Assembly (NCBI RefSeq): GCF_001583415.1
Contig: NZ_CP014475.1
Coordinates: forward strand, 2,976,001 to 3,040,000
Direction: 5' to 3'
Length of the DNA stretch: 64,000 bases
Source of the DNA: Mycolicibacterium phlei
Lineage (GTDB): Bacteria; Actinomycetota; Actinomycetes; Mycobacteriales; Mycobacteriaceae
Below the pieces are notes generated by a model. The model was not told the DNA's origin. It ran no database searches and was given only the letters and a program-made list of their open reading frames with translations. Of this stretch, positions 1 to 12,169 are shown piece by piece. Position numbers and translations under genes: made by a program. How positions within the stretch are numbered: position 1 is the first letter of the stretch; the number at the start of each line of letters is the position of its first letter.

Positions 1-1607
1 AGTCGCTTAGCCAGGCCGATGACCGCGACGTCGGTGATGCCCAGCTCGTCGAGCACCGCCTGCGCGGCGTTCACCTGCGGCGCACCGCCGTCGACGACGT
101 ACAGGTTGGGCGGGTAGGCGAACTTGCGCGACTTTCCTTCCGGGGCAATCTCGGTCGGGTGCGCGATGTCGTGCAGGTGCCGGTGGAAGCGGCGCCGGGT
201 GACCTCGGCGATCGAGGCGACGTCGTCGGAGCGGCCGTCGCCCGCGGCCTCGCGGATCGCGTAGTGGCGGTAGTCCGACTTGCGCGGCAGACCGTCCTCG
301 AACACCACCAGCGACGCCACCACGTCCGTGCCCTGCACGTGGCTGATGTCGACGCACTCGATGCGCAGCGGCGCGTCGGCCAGCCCGAGGGCGTCCTGAA
401 TGTTCTGCAGGGCAGCGGTTCTTGCGGTGAAGTCGCCGGCCCGCTTGAGCTTGTGCTGCTGCAGGGCCTCCTGCGCGTTGCGTTTGACGGTCTCGGCGAG
501 CGCGCGCTTGTCACCGCGCTGGGGCACCCGCAGCCGGACCTTCGAGCAGCGCAGCCCGGACAGCCACTCGGCCAGTTCGTCGGCGTTCTCCGGCAGGCAC
601 GGCAGCAGCACCTCCCTGGGCACCGGACTGGTCGCCTCGTCGGCGGCGCCGCCCAATTCCGCCTGGTCGCCGTAGAACTGGGTGAGGAACTGCTCGACGA
701 TCTGCTCGTCGCTGCCCTCGTTCGGTTCGCCGGACTTCTCGACGACCCAGCCGCGCTGACCGCGGACCCGGCCGCCGCGCACGTGGAACACCTGCACCGC
801 GACCTCGAGCTCGTCGTCGGCGAACGCCATCACGTCGGCGTCGGTGCCGTCGCCGAACACCACGGTCTGCTTCTCCAGCGCGCGTTTGAGCGCCCCCACG
901 TCGTCGCGCAGCCGCGCGGCCCGCTCGAAGTCGAGTTCCTCGGCGGCGGCGGTCATCTGGCGTTCCAGATCGCGGATCAGCCGGTCGGTCTTGCCGGCCA
1001 GGAAGTCGCAGAAGTCCAGCACGATGCGCCGGTGCTCCTCGGCGCTGACCCGCCCGACGCACGGGGCCGAGCACTTGTCGATGTAGCCGAGCAGACAGGG
1101 CCGGTCAATCTGGCTGTGTCGCTTGAAGACTCCCGCCGAGCAGGTGCGGGCCGGAAACACCCGGGTCAGCAGGTCGAGGGTTTCGCGGATGGCCCAGGCG
1201 TGCGAGTAGGGCCCGAAGTAGCGCACCCCCTTGCGGCGGGCACCGCGGTACACCATCAGCCGGGGGTACTCCTCGTTGAGGGTGACCGCGAGCACCGGAT
1301 AGGACTTGTCGTCGCGGTAGCGGACGTTGAACCGCGGATCGAACTCCTTGATCCAGTTGTACTCCAGCTGCAGCGCCTCGACCTCGGTGCTGACCACCGT
1401 CCACTCGACGCTGCCCGCCGACATCACCATCTGCCGGGTGCGCGGCGCCAGGCTCGAGATGTCGGCGAAGTAGGAGTTCAGCCGGCTGCGCAGGCTCTTG
1501 GCCTTGCCGACGTAGATGACCCGGCCGTGCGGGTCGCGGAATCGGTAGACGCCCGGTTCGACGGGGATGGACCCGGGGGCGGGTCGGTACGTCGATGGAT
1601 CGGGCAC
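1..1607 (-). CDS. uvrC: UvrABC excinuclease subunit C (3' end beyond window)
   Basis: UvrC makes both incisions around a DNA lesion after UvrA/UvrB loading in nucleotide excision repair. The reading frame is open to the left edge, so about 535 of the roughly 645 residues usual for mycobacteria are present. The C-terminal helix-hairpin-helix region is missing. The N-terminus reads VPDPSTYRP and is followed by the GIY-YIG nuclease signature (GVY at residues 19-21, IYVGK at 31-35). The last residues in the window, [18 protein letters not shown], belong to the RNase H-like incision domain. The start is GTG at 1607, chosen because it matches the N-terminus I recall for the M. tuberculosis protein. 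It lies 42 bases downstream of the PH-domain gene on the same strand. Confidence 0.95.
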   Translation of the reverse strand, partial: MPDPSTYRPAPGSIPVEPGVYRFRDPHGRVIYVGKAKSLRSRLNSYFADISSLAPRTRQMVMSAGSVEWTVVSTEVEALQLEYNWIKEFDPRFNVRYRDDKSYPVLAVTLNEEYPRLMVYRGARRKGVRYFGPYSHAWAIRETLDLLTRVFPARTCSAGVFKRHSQIDRPCLLGYIDKCSAPCVGRVSAEEHRRIVLDFCDFLAGKTDRLIRDLERQMTAAAEELDFERAARLRDDVGALKRALEKQTVVFGDGTDADVMAFADDELEVAVQVFHVRGGRVRGQRGWVVEKSGEPNEGSDEQIVEQFLTQFYGDQAELGGAADEATSPVPREVLLPCLPENADELAEWLSGLRCSKVRLRVPQRGDKRALAETVKRNAQEALQQHKLKRAGDFTARTAALQNIQDALGLADAPLRIECVDISHVQGTDVVASLVVFEDGLPRKSDYRHYAIREAAGDGRSDDVASIAEVTRRRFHRHLHDIAHPTEIAPEGKSRKFAYPPNLYVVDGGAPQVNAAQAVLDELGITDVAVIGLAKR

Positions 1608-1649
1608 GGCTCCCAGGTTACTGCCGCGCACCGACTGGTCCGGCGGGCG

Positions 1650-3843
<2,194 letters not shown>

Positions 3844-3893
3844 CACATCAGTATGAACCACTGCCGTCTGAAAGTTATTGCCGCACCCCCGGG

Positions 3894-4502
3894 CTACTGG
3901 GGCTCGTCCTCGCGGGTCGACAGCAGCCGCTCGACGTACTTGGCGATCACGTCCACTTCCAGGTTGACCCGGGTGCCGACCTCGGCCCGTCCCAGCGTGG
4001 TCATCTCCAGCGTGGTGGGGATCAGCGACACCTCGAACCAGTCGTGGCCGATCCCGGACACCGTCAGCGAGACGCCGTCGACAGTGATCGAGCCCTTCTC
4101 CACGACGTAGCGCGACAGCGAGGTGGGCAGCGCGATGCGCACCACCTCCCAGTGCTCCGACGGTGTGCGCGCGATCACATGCCCGGTGCCGTCGACGTGG
4201 CCCTGCACGATGTGCCCGCCGAGCCGGCTGTTGACCGCCGCGGCGCGCTCCAGGTTCACCCGGCTGCCCACCCGGACCCCGTCGAGGCTGGACCGGCTGA
4301 GCGTCTCACCCATCACGTCGGTGGTGAACGCGCCGTCGGTGCGGACGTCGACCACGGTCAGGCAGACGCCGTTGACGGCGATCGAGTCGCCGTGGCGGGC
4401 GTCGGAGGTCACCACCGGCCCGCGGATGGCCAGCCGGACGGAATCGCCGAGATCTTCCTTCTCGACGACCTCGCCCACTTCTTCGACGATTCCGGTGAAC
4501 AC
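3894..4502 (-). CDS. ribE: riboflavin synthase, alpha subunit
   Basis: Dismutates two lumazine molecules to riboflavin. The 202-residue protein shows the expected internal duplication of lumazine-binding domains: the first begins [12 protein letters not shown] and contains [10 protein letters not shown], and the second contains [13 protein letters not shown] and DGVSLTV. ATG 4502 starts the canonical MFTGIV. It is transcribed divergently from lprG across about 60 bases and is followed by ribBA. In M. tuberculosis two short genes lie between these positions; here there is only a 50-base gap. M. tuberculosis nomenclature calls this gene ribC. Confidence 0.97.
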   Translation of the reverse strand: MFTGIVEEVGEVVEKEDLGDSVRLAIRGPVVTSDARHGDSIAVNGVCLTVVDVRTDGAFTTDVMGETLSRSSLDGVRVGSRVNLERAAAVNSRLGGHIVQGHVDGTGHVIARTPSEHWEVVRIALPTSLSRYVVEKGSITVDGVSLTVSGIGHDWFEVSLIPTTLEMTTLGRAEVGTRVNLEVDVIAKYVERLLSTREDEPQ

Positions 4503-4563
4503 GGACCCAGCCTATCCGGCCAGGTCAGGGGCGCACCCTCGCGCACCCTCTACGATGCATGGC

Positions 4564-5261
4564 ATGCGCACCCGCCTCGTGGCGATCTTCGCCGCCCTCA
4601 TCGCCGCTGTCAGCTTCCTCTCCGGTTGTTCGAAGTCAGACGAGTCCGCCAAGGATCTGCCCGACGCCGCGACCCTGCTGCAGGAGTCCAGCGAGACCAC
4701 CCGCAACCAGGAGAGCGTGCACCTCAAGCTCACCGTGGAGGGCACGATCGATCAGCTTCCGATCGAGGTGCTCGAGGGCGACCTGACGAACGTGCCCGCG
4801 GTCGCCGCGCAGGGCAAGGCCGACATCGCGTTCATGGGCCAGAAGCTGTCCGGTGTGGAGTTCATCGTCGCCGACGGTGACCTCTACGGCGCGATCAGCC
4901 CGGGCAGCGGCTACCAGAACTTCGGGCCCGCCGCCGACATCTACGACGCCTCGGCGATCCTGAGCCCGAGAACGGTCTGGCCAACGTGCTGGCCAACTTC
5001 TCCGACGCCAAGTCCGAGGCCCGCGAGACGCTCAACGGCGTCGAGACCGTCAAGGTGGTCGGCACGGTCAGCGCCGACGCGGTCAACCGGATCGCGCCGC
5101 AGATCGAGGCCACCGGCCCCGTCCCCGGCACCGCGTGGATCGCCGAGGGCGGCGACCACGAGCTGGTCCAGGCCCGCCTGGAGCCCTCGTCGGACACCAG
5201 CGTCACGATGACGCTGTCCGACTGGGGTAAGCCGGTGACGGTCACCAAGCCCGGCGCCTGA
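4564..5261 (+). pseudogene. lprG: LprG-like lipoprotein, apparent frameshift
   Basis: LprG is a cell-envelope lipoprotein that binds triacylated lipids and works with the P55 efflux protein. ATG 4564 gives a signal peptide with lipobox LSGC (lipidated Cys22). The frame is good to YDASAILSP (about 4967). It then turns into a Pro/Arg/Ser-rich nonsense tail ending at 5211. The expected continuation [20 protein letters not shown], through to VTVTKPGA and the stop at 5261, is in the next frame. One G missing at 4967-4970 (ccgagaac instead of ccggagaac) explains this. The downstream stop overlaps the P55 start (TGATG), as expected for an intact operon. An ATG at 4555 is an alternative start. Whether this is a sequencing error or a real mutation cannot be told from sequence alone. 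Confidence 0.85.
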
Positions 5262-6775
5262 TGCCGGAGGCGACCAACCGCCGCATCGCGATCAGCGCGG
5301 GCAGCCTGGCGGTTCTGCTCGGCGCGCTCGACACCTACGTCGTCGTCGCGATCATCCGCGACATCATTCTCGACCTGCAGATACCGATCAACCAGCTGCA
5401 GCGGGTCACCCCGATCATCACCTGCTACCTGCTGGGCTACATCGCCGCGATGCCGCTGCTGGGCCGCGCCTCCGACCGGTTCGGCCGCAAGTTCATCCTG
5501 CAGCTGAGCCTGGCCGGGTTCGCGCTCGGCTCGGTGGTCACGGCGCTGTCCAACGACCTGGTCCCGATGGTCATCGGCCGCACCATCCAGGGTGTGGCCT
5601 CCGGTGCGCTGCTGCCGGTGACGCTGGCCCTGGCCGCCGACCTGTGGGCCACCCGCAACCGCGCCTCGGTGCTCGGCGGGATCGGCGCGGCGCAGGAGCT
5701 CGGCAGCGTGCTCGGCCCGCTGTACGGCATCGCGGTCGTCGCGGTGCTCAACACCTGGCGCGACGTGTTCTGGATCAACGTGCCGCTGGCTGCGGTCGCG
5801 ATGATCCTGATCCACTTCAGCCTGCCCGGCCGGCTCAAGCCCGAGGAGCCCGAGCGGGTGGACGTGGTGGGCGGCGTCCTGCTGGCCGTCGCGCTGGGGC
5901 TGACCGTCGTCGGCCTGTACAACCCCGCCCCGGACGGCAAGCAGATCCTGCCGTCCTACGGGCTGCCGACGCTGATCGGCGCGGCCGTCGCCCTGGTGGC
6001 GTTCTTCGTCTGGGAGCGGTTCGCCCGCACCCGGCTCATCGAGCCCGCAGGCGTGCACTTCCGGCCGTTCCTGGCGGCGCTGGGCGCCTCGCTGTGCGCC
6101 GGTGCCGCGCTGATGGTCACCCTGGTCAACGTCGAACTGTTCGGCCAGGGCGTGCTGGGCAAGGACCAGACCGAGGCCGTCCTGCTGCTGTTGCGCTTCT
6201 TGATCGCGCTGCCGATCGGCGCGGTCATCGGCGGCTGGCTGGCCACCCGCATCGGCGACCGGATCGTGACGTTCGTCGGCCTGCTGATCGCCGCGTTCGG
6301 CTACTGGCTGGTCGCCCACTGGCGGGTCGACGTGCTGTCGGCGCACCACGACCTGGGCTTCGCCTCGCTGCCGGTGCTCGACACCGACCTGGCGGTGGCC
6401 GGGCTCGGGCTGGGCCTGGTGATCGGTCCGCTGACCTCGGCGACCCTGCGGGTGGTGCCGTCGGCCCAGCACGGCATCGCCTCAGCGGCCGTGGTGGTGG
6501 CCCGCATGGTGGGCATGCTGATCGGCCTGGCCGCGCTGACCGCATGGGGCCTGTACCGGCTCAATCAGCACCTGCAGACGCTGCCGTTCCCGCCCGGCGC
6601 GAACACCCTGGCCGAGCGGCTGGCCGCCGAGGCCGACCGCTACCGGGAGGCCTACGTGCTGCAGTACGGCGACATCTTCCTGGTGACCGTCGGGGTCTGT
6701 GTGGTCGGTGCCCTGCTGGGGCTGTTGATCAGCGGAAAGAACGAGCACGCCGACGAGCCGGCGCCCGCCGACTAG
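5261..6775 (+). CDS. MFS efflux/lipid transporter P55
   Basis: A 504-residue major facilitator of the 14-helix drug:H+ antiporter type, homologous to Rv1410c/P55. In M. tuberculosis P55 works with LprG to export triacylglycerides and contributes to drug tolerance. Seen here: the helix-1 acidic motif [11 protein letters not shown] (Asp24), motif [11 protein letters not shown] at 68-77, an Arg/Gly-rich second loop ([11 protein letters not shown]) and hydrophobic segments throughout. ATG 5261 overlaps the last base of the lprG stop in the downstream lprG frame, so the two are normally translationally coupled. If the lprG frameshift is real, P55 translation could drop. Confidence 0.92.
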   Translation: MPEATNRRIAISAGSLAVLLGALDTYVVVAIIRDIILDLQIPINQLQRVTPIITCYLLGYIAAMPLLGRASDRFGRKFILQLSLAGFALGSVVTALSNDLVPMVIGRTIQGVASGALLPVTLALAADLWATRNRASVLGGIGAAQELGSVLGPLYGIAVVAVLNTWRDVFWINVPLAAVAMILIHFSLPGRLKPEEPERVDVVGGVLLAVALGLTVVGLYNPAPDGKQILPSYGLPTLIGAAVALVAFFVWERFARTRLIEPAGVHFRPFLAALGASLCAGAALMVTLVNVELFGQGVLGKDQTEAVLLLLRFLIALPIGAVIGGWLATRIGDRIVTFVGLLIAAFGYWLVAHWRVDVLSAHHDLGFASLPVLDTDLAVAGLGLGLVIGPLTSATLRVVPSAQHGIASAAVVVARMVGMLIGLAALTAWGLYRLNQHLQTLPFPPGANTLAERLAAEADRYREAYVLQYGDIFLVTVGVCVVGALLGLLISGKNEHADEPAPAD

Positions 6776-6894
6776 CAGCGCTCCAGGCCACGCTCGAGCA
6801 GCTGCGGTTCGGCGGGGCGGTCCTCGTCGGTGTCGTCGCGGTTACCGAACAGCGTGTCGATGATCGACTTGAGCCAGTCCTGCAGTGCAGTCAT
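6772..6894 (-). CDS. small 40-residue acidic protein, unknown
   Basis: An open frame on the minus strand from ATG 6894 to a TAG at 6774-6772, preceded by a good ribosome-binding sequence (AAAGGATG, about seven bases before the start). The peptide begins [18 protein letters not shown], an amphipathic helix, then has an acidic stretch RDDTDEDRP and ends LERGLERC. Its stop shares the ctag bases with the P55 stop, giving a perfectly abutting convergent pair. No family is recognised. The amphipathic start and terminal Cys suggest a membrane-associated microprotein, but this is inference only. Confidence 0.5.
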   Translation of the reverse strand: MTALQDWLKSIIDTLFGNRDDTDEDRPAEPQLLERGLERC

Positions 6895-7028
6895 GGTTCA
6901 TCCTTTGGGGTTCGTTTTCACCAGCGCGCATCGTCGGTGAAAGCGCGATTGATTCGAGTGTACCGACGCGACGGGTGTCGACAGGTGTACGCGGATTGGC
7001 CCGTCCGCGCGCCGGGTATGCGGCTCAC

Positions 7029-7583
7029 ATGGCAGATTCACTGAATGGCAGCAAGATCGCGTTCCTCGTCGCGCCCGAGGGGGTCGAGCAGGTCGAGTTG
7101 ACCGAGCCGTGGAAGGCCGTCGAAGCGGCCGGCGGGCAGCCGCAGCTGGTGTCGACGGAGGTCGGGAAGATCCAGGCGTTCAACCACCTCACTCCCGCGG
7201 ACACGTTCGAGGCCGAGGTGTCGGCCGAGGCGGTCTCGGCCGCCGACTACTCCGGGCTGGTGCTGCCCGGCGGGGTGGCTAACCCCGACAATCTGCGAAT
7301 GAACAGCGCCGCTGTGGCGTTCGCGAAGAGTTTCTTCGACGCGGGTAAACCCGTCGCGTCGATCTGTCACGCGCCGTGGACGCTGATCGAGGCCGATGTG
7401 GTGCGGGGCCGCACGCTGACGTCGTGGCCCAGCGTGAAGACCGACCTGACCAACGCGGGCGCCACCTGGGTCGACGACGAGGTGGTGGAATGCTCGTCGG
7501 GGCCGAACACCCTGGTGTCCAGCCGCAAGCCCGACGACCTGCCCGCGTTCTGTCAGGCGCTGGTGCGCGCGTTCGCGCGGTAG
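7029..7583 (+). CDS. DJ-1/PfpI family protein
   Basis: A 184-residue cytoplasmic protein of the DJ-1/PfpI superfamily, whose members act as chaperones, deglycases or glyoxalases. The nucleophile elbow ASICHAPW places the reactive Cys at 113 next to His114. The conserved acidic residue that tunes it is Glu17 in the N-terminal PEGVEQVEL. ATG 7029 (MADSLNGSKIAFLV) is chosen because the upstream extension is Arg/Gly-rich and unlike the family. The 134 bases before it, up to the small gene at 6772-6894, are its probable promoter region. It converges on ribD with a seven-base gap. The substrate is unknown. Confidence 0.9.
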   Translation: MADSLNGSKIAFLVAPEGVEQVELTEPWKAVEAAGGQPQLVSTEVGKIQAFNHLTPADTFEAEVSAEAVSAADYSGLVLPGGVANPDNLRMNSAAVAFAKSFFDAGKPVASICHAPWTLIEADVVRGRTLTSWPSVKTDLTNAGATWVDDEVVECSSGPNTLVSSRKPDDLPAFCQALVRAFAR

Positions 7584-7590
7584 CGCCGAA

Positions 7591-8592
7591 TCAGTTGGGC
7601 ACCAGGCTCAGACGCACGTCGGGGCCGATCGGCTCGATGCCGTCGAAGCGCCACCGCTGCGCGTGCGCGATGCTCAGCACCCCGACGTCGTCGACCGCGG
7701 TGATCGGGCCGCCCAGCAGGATCGGCGCGACGTAGGCCAGAATCCGGTCGATCACCCCGGCGCGCAGGAACGCGCCGGCCAGCGTCGGCCCGCCCTCCAG
7801 GAACACGTCGGTGCGGTCCGACAGCGCCCTGATCACCTCGTGCGGATCGTGGGTGCGGATCACCATCGTCCGCGAATCCTCGTTGAGAACCTTTGCGTCC
7901 TGCGGGATCTCGCGCCGGCCGACGACGACGCGCAGCGGCTGGCGCTCGAGCAGCGTGCCGTCGGGCGTGCGGGCGGTCAGCGCCGGGTCGTCGGCGAACA
8001 CGGTGCCGGTGCCGACGATGATCGCATCGGCCACCGCACGCCTGCGGTGCACGTCGGCGCGCGCCGCCTCGCTGGTGATCCACTGGCTGCTGCCGTCGGC
8101 GGCGGCGCTGCGACCGTCGATGCTGGTCGCGAATTTCCATGTGACATGCGGTAATCCGGTGCGCTGCTTGTGAAGCCACTCACGCAGCGGACCGCCGGAC
8201 ACCTCGTCGGCCAGCACACCGGCACGCACCTCGATGCCGTTGTCGGCCAACCGGGCCGCTCCCCCGGCCGCGACCGGATTGGGGTCGGCGACCGCGTACA
8301 CCACCGTCGAGACGCCGGCGGCGATCAGGGCGTCCACGCACGGCGGGGTGCGGCCGAAGTGGTTGCACGGCTCCAGCGTGACGACGGCGGTGCCGCCCGC
8401 GGCGCGCTCACCGGCGCGGCGCAGCGCCAGCACCTCGGCGTGCGGACCGCCCGTGGGCTCGGTGGCACCGACACCGGCGACCTCACCGTCACGGTCCAGG
8501 ATCACCGCTCCGACAGGCGGATTCGGGTACGTGGTGCCCTTGACGGCCTCGGACCGTTCGATCGCCAGCCGCATCGCGGCTTCAAGGTTCAT
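7591..8592 (-). CDS. ribD: bifunctional riboflavin deaminase/reductase RibD
   Basis: RibD deaminates and then reduces the GTP cyclohydrolase II product, linking RibA to RibH. The 333-residue protein has an N-terminal cytidine-deaminase-like domain with HAE at 51-53 and [11 protein letters not shown] at 75-85, giving the zinc ligands His51, Cys76 and Cys85 and proton shuttle Glu53. The C-terminal HTP reductase domain from about residue 150 contains [19 protein letters not shown] and [15 protein letters not shown]. Its ATG overlaps the rpe stop in an ATGA junction, so it is the last gene of the unit priA-DUF2207-lemA-fmt-rsmB-rpe-ribD. M. tuberculosis calls it ribG. Confidence 0.96.
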   Translation of the reverse strand: MNLEAAMRLAIERSEAVKGTTYPNPPVGAVILDRDGEVAGVGATEPTGGPHAEVLALRRAGERAAGGTAVVTLEPCNHFGRTPPCVDALIAAGVSTVVYAVADPNPVAAGGAARLADNGIEVRAGVLADEVSGGPLREWLHKQRTGLPHVTWKFATSIDGRSAAADGSSQWITSEAARADVHRRRAVADAIIVGTGTVFADDPALTARTPDGTLLERQPLRVVVGRREIPQDAKVLNEDSRTMVIRTHDPHEVIRALSDRTDVFLEGGPTLAGAFLRAGVIDRILAYVAPILLGGPITAVDDVGVLSIAHAQRWRFDGIEPIGPDVRLSLVPN

Positions 8593-9266
8593 AGCGTCAG
8601 ATGCTTGGACGCCGCCGCGGCCTGCTTGCGCAGGGACTCCACGGCGGCAGCGGGATCCTCCGCGTTGTAGACCGCCGAACCCGCCACGAAGCAGTCCACC
8701 CCGGCCTCCGCGGCCTGCTCGATGGTGTCGGCGTTGATGCCGCCGTCGATCTCGACCAGGATCGTCAGCTCACCGGAGTCCACCAGGCGGCGCACGGTCT
8801 GCACCTTCGGCAGCACCTCGGGGATGAACTTCTGCCCGCCGAAACCGGGTTCGACCGACATCACCAGCAGCGTGTCGAACTCCCTGAGGATCTCCAGGTA
8901 GGACTCGATCGGGGTGCCCGGCTTGACCGCGAGCCCGGCCTTGGCACCCGCGGCGCGGATGTCGCGGGCGACCGCGACCGGGTTGTCGGTGGCCTCGGCG
9001 TGGAACGTCACGTTGTAGGCACCGGCCTCGGCGTAGGGCGGCGCCCAACGTTCGGGGTTCTCGATCATCAGATGGCAGTCCATCGGGATGTCGGTCACCT
9101 TCAGCAGCGCCTCGACCACCGGTTGCCCCAGGGTGAGGTTCGGCACGAAATGGTTGTCCATGACGTCGACGTGCAACCAGTCCGCGCCATGGACCGCGGC
9201 GACCTCGTCCGCGAGCCGAGCGAAGTCGGCGGACAGGATCGACGGGGCGATGAGGGGTCCAGCCAT
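8589..9266 (-). CDS. rpe: ribulose-phosphate 3-epimerase
   Basis: Interconverts ribulose 5-phosphate and xylulose 5-phosphate in the pentose phosphate pathway. Ribulose 5-phosphate is also the substrate of RibBA nearby. The 225-residue TIM barrel shows the metal-ligand strand [12 protein letters not shown] (His32, Asp34), HLMIENP (His65) and the second catalytic Asp in [11 protein letters not shown], with the phosphate loop [14 protein letters not shown] 9266 gives [15 protein letters not shown]. Longer in-frame extensions lie antisense to other coding sequence and are rejected. It overlaps ribD by four bases and follows rsmB after five. Confidence 0.97.
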   Translation of the reverse strand: MAGPLIAPSILSADFARLADEVAAVHGADWLHVDVMDNHFVPNLTLGQPVVEALLKVTDIPMDCHLMIENPERWAPPYAEAGAYNVTFHAEATDNPVAVARDIRAAGAKAGLAVKPGTPIESYLEILREFDTLLVMSVEPGFGGQKFIPEVLPKVQTVRRLVDSGELTILVEIDGGINADTIEQAAEAGVDCFVAGSAVYNAEDPAAAVESLRKQAAAASKHLTL

Positions 9267-9271
9267 GCGGC

Positions 9272-10687
9272 CTACCCTACTTTGAGCGCGGCGGCGAACA
9301 TCGCGTCGGTGCCGTGCCGGTGCGGCCACAACTGCACGTACGGACCGTCGCCAAGATTGTCGACGGGGTCGAACAGCGGCCGGGTGTCCAGCGCGGTGAC
9401 GTTGTGGCGGCGCAGCGCGTCGGCGACGACGCCGACGGTCTCGGCCAGGTGCGGCGAGCAGGTCGCGTAGAGCACCACCCCGCCCGGCCGGGTCAGCCGG
9501 ATCGCCGACGCCAGCAGTTCGCGCTGCAGTTTCGCCAGCGGCGGCACGTCGGCCGGCTGGCGCCGCCAGCGCGCCTCGGGACGGCGCCGCAGGGCGCCCA
9601 GCCCGGTGCAGGGGGCGTCGACCAGCACCCGGTCGAAGCCCGGTTCCAGGCCCGGTTCGCGGCCGTCGACGCGCAGCACGTCGACGGGCAGGCCGCGGGT
9701 GTTGCGCTCCACCAGATCGGCGCGGGCGGCGGCGGGCTCCACCGCGGTGACCCGCGCACCCGGGATCCCGGTCTGGGTGGCCAGCGCGGCCAGCAGCGCG
9801 GTCTTGCCGCCCGGCCCTGAGCACAGGTCCAGCCAGCGGCCGCCGTCGTCGCCGTCGAGGTCGGCCAGGGTCAGGGCGCGCGCCACCAACTGGCTGCCCT
9901 CGTCCTGCACCTGCGCCTGACCGTCGCGCACCGGCGCCAGCCGGCCCGGGTCGCCACCGCTCAGATACACCGCGTACGGCGAGTACCGGCCGACGGTGCC
10001 GCCGACCGCCTCGGCGAGCTCGGCAGCGGTCAGCACCCCGGGCCGCGCGGCCAGGTGCACGGCGGGCCGGTCGTCGTCGCTGGCCAGCAGCGCGTCGAGC
10101 TCACCGGCGTCGGGCCCGAGCGCGTCGGCGAACGCCTGCGCGATCCAGCGCGGATGGGCGTGCACGAACGCGGTGTGCCCGATCGGGTCGACGGTCTGGT
10201 CGGGGGCCAGCTCCGCGACCCAGGACGCCTCGTCGCGGCCCGCGATGGTGCGCAGCACGCCGTTGACGAAACCTGCTCGCGCGGAATCGAATTCGATACC
10301 GGCCTGTTCGACGGTGGTGGACACCGCGGCGTGCTGCTCGACGCGGGTGCGCAGCAGCTGGTAGGCGCCCAGCCGCAGCAGGTCCAGCAGCACGGGGTCG
10401 ATCCGGTCGGCGGGCCGGTTGGCGGCGTGGGCGATGATCGCGTCGAGCAGACCCTTGGTGCGGCAGGTGCCGTAGGTCAACTCGGTGGCGAACGCGGCGT
10501 CGCGGCCGGTGATCCCGCGCTCCCGCAGGATCGCGGGCAACGCGAGGTTGGCGTAGGCGTCCTTCTCATCGACCGCGCGCAGCACGTCGAACGCCGCGCG
10601 GCGCGCCGGATCCAGCGGTTTACGGCGCGGCCGCTTGGTGTACGGACGTCTGCCGTGGGGACCGGTGGGCTTGTGCGGCTTGCTCAT
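9272..10687 (-). CDS. rsmB: 16S rRNA m5C967 methyltransferase
   Basis: A 471-residue SAM-dependent cytosine-5 RNA methyltransferase (RsmB/Fmu/Sun). After a basic tail (residues 1-30) comes a NusB-like RNA-binding domain to about 165, then the Rossmann domain with [11 protein letters not shown] at 286-296. The two hallmark cysteines are Cys360 in DAPCTG (nucleophile-release motif IV) and Cys410 in ATCSPH (catalytic motif VI). The ATG overlaps the fmt stop in an ATGA junction. This fmt-rsmB pairing is widespread in bacteria. Confidence 0.95.
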   Translation of the reverse strand: MSKPHKPTGPHGRRPYTKRPRRKPLDPARRAAFDVLRAVDEKDAYANLALPAILRERGITGRDAAFATELTYGTCRTKGLLDAIIAHAANRPADRIDPVLLDLLRLGAYQLLRTRVEQHAAVSTTVEQAGIEFDSARAGFVNGVLRTIAGRDEASWVAELAPDQTVDPIGHTAFVHAHPRWIAQAFADALGPDAGELDALLASDDDRPAVHLAARPGVLTAAELAEAVGGTVGRYSPYAVYLSGGDPGRLAPVRDGQAQVQDEGSQLVARALTLADLDGDDGGRWLDLCSGPGGKTALLAALATQTGIPGARVTAVEPAAARADLVERNTRGLPVDVLRVDGREPGLEPGFDRVLVDAPCTGLGALRRRPEARWRRQPADVPPLAKLQRELLASAIRLTRPGGVVLYATCSPHLAETVGVVADALRRHNVTALDTRPLFDPVDNLGDGPYVQLWPHRHGTDAMFAAALKVG

Positions 10688-11613
10688 TCGGCCCTCGCCG
10701 TGTCGTCAAGGCGGGCGCCGCGGGCCCAGTCGGCGGCGTTCATCGGCTTCTTACCGGGCGGCTGCACGGTGCCCAGCAGCACCGGCGCCGACGCGGTGCC
10801 GACCCGCACGCCGGTGCGGTCGACGCGCAGGGCGCCGGGCGGCAGCGGTTCGGCGGCGTCGTCGACGGTGACGGGCCCGATCTTCATCCGCAGCTCACCG
10901 ATCATCGTCCACGCACCGGGGGCCGGGGTCACCGCGCGGATGCGCCGGTCGACGACATGGGCGGGCAGATCCCAGCGGATGCGCGCCTCCTCGACGGTGA
11001 TCTTCGGCGCCACCGTCACGCCCTCGGTGGGCTGCGGCTGCGGGCGCAGCGATCCGTCGGCGATGCCGTCGAGCGTGGCGGCCAGCAGGTCGGCACCCGA
11101 AATCGACAGTCGTTCAAGCAGATCCCCGGCGGTGTCGGTCGGCCGGATGGTCTCGGTGACCACCCCGTAGACCGGGCCGGAGTCCAGCGCCGGCTCGATG
11201 AGGAACGTCGTCGCACCGGTGACCGTGTCGCCCGCGGCGATCGCCGCCTGCACCGGTGCGGCGCCGCGCCAGGCGGGCAGCACCGAGAAGTGCAGGTTGA
11301 CCCAGCCGTGCGTGGGGACCGCCAGTAGCCGCTCGGACAGCAACGCGCCGTAGGCCACCACGGCGCAGCAGTCCGGAGCCAGCGCGGTCAGCTCGGCGAT
11401 GAACTCCTCGGAGTTCGGCTTGGGCGGGCGCAGCACCGGGATGTCGTGTTCGAGTGCCAGCCGGGCGACCGGCGAGGGCGCGGGCTTACCGCGCCGGCCC
11501 GCCGCCGCGTCCGGGCGGGTCAGCACCGCGACCACCTCGTGACGCGGCGATTCGATCAGTCGGCGCAGCGACGGGAGGGCGGGTTCCGGCGTGCCGGCGA
11601 AGACGATGCGCAC
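10684..11613 (-). CDS. fmt: methionyl-tRNA formyltransferase
   Basis: Formylates initiator Met-tRNA using 10-formyl-tetrahydrofolate. The 309-residue protein has the catalytic Asn106 and His108 in [17 protein letters not shown] and Asp144 in [10 protein letters not shown], then a C-terminal OB-type domain. The start is GTG 11613 ([16 protein letters not shown]), 22 bases after lemA. A second, distinct formyltransferase lies at 44315-45262 and should not be confused with this housekeeping copy. Confidence 0.97.
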   Translation of the reverse strand: MRIVFAGTPEPALPSLRRLIESPRHEVVAVLTRPDAAAGRRGKPAPSPVARLALEHDIPVLRPPKPNSEEFIAELTALAPDCCAVVAYGALLSERLLAVPTHGWVNLHFSVLPAWRGAAPVQAAIAAGDTVTGATTFLIEPALDSGPVYGVVTETIRPTDTAGDLLERLSISGADLLAATLDGIADGSLRPQPQPTEGVTVAPKITVEEARIRWDLPAHVVDRRIRAVTPAPGAWTMIGELRMKIGPVTVDDAAEPLPPGALRVDRTGVRVGTASAPVLLGTVQPPGKKPMNAADWARGARLDDTARAE

Positions 11614-11635
11614 CGCGCCAGTCTAGAGAGCGTCC

Positions 11636-12169
11636 TCACCGGGGCAGCTGGTAGTACTCCCGCTCGGACACCCCGGTCAGCGGGGCGACGAACATCCACG
11701 GGATCGTGGTGACCAACCGGTTCAGGGTGGCGACCGCGTCGTTGTAGTACTGCCGGGCGAAGGCCAGCTTGTCCTCGGTCTCGGCGAGGTTGCGCTGCAG
11801 GTCCAGGAAGTTGTTCGACGAGTTCAGCTGCGGATAGGCCTGGCCGAGCGCCAGCAGCGGGGCCAGCGCCGCGTCCAGGGAACGCTCGGCGGCGCTGCGC
11901 TCGGCCACCGAGGAGCCCGCCGTGGCCGCGGCGATCGCCGCGCGGGCGTCGGTGACGCGGTCCAGGACGGCCTTCTCGTGCGCGGCGAACGTCTGCACCG
12001 TATGCACCAGGCTCGGGATCAGCGACGCCCGCCGGATGAGCTCGACGTCGATACCGCTGAGCGCCTCGGCGACGCGGACATCGGCCGCGCGCAGCTTGTT
12101 GTAACCGGCGACGAAACCGACGAACAGCCCCACCGCCAGGACCAGCGCGATGATCAGCAGCCAGGTCAC
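11636..12169 (-). CDS. LemA family membrane protein
   Basis: A 177-residue LemA-family protein: one N-terminal membrane helix (about residues 2-22, LLIIALVLAVGLFVGFVAG) followed by a long helical bundle outside or at the membrane. The family signature is RRASLIPSLVHTVQTFAAHEKAVLDRV, with the C-terminal YNDAVATLNRLVTTIP. It is encoded directly after the DUF2207 gene, a very common pairing of unknown function. The start is GTG 12169, which forms a GTGA overlap with the upstream stop. The adjacent GTG at 12172 is equally in frame and adds one residue. Confidence 0.9.
   Translation of the reverse strand: MTWLLIIALVLAVGLFVGFVAGYNKLRAADVRVAEALSGIDVELIRRASLIPSLVHTVQTFAAHEKAVLDRVTDARAAIAAATAGSSVAERSAAERSLDAALAPLLALGQAYPQLNSSNNFLDLQRNLAETEDKLAFARQYYNDAVATLNRLVTTIPWMFVAPLTGVSEREYYQLPR

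Noticed and set aside
4895..6472. 525-residue minus-strand frame opposite lprG and P55
   Set aside because: Gln/Arg/His-rich shadow of the transporter gene with no domain signal.
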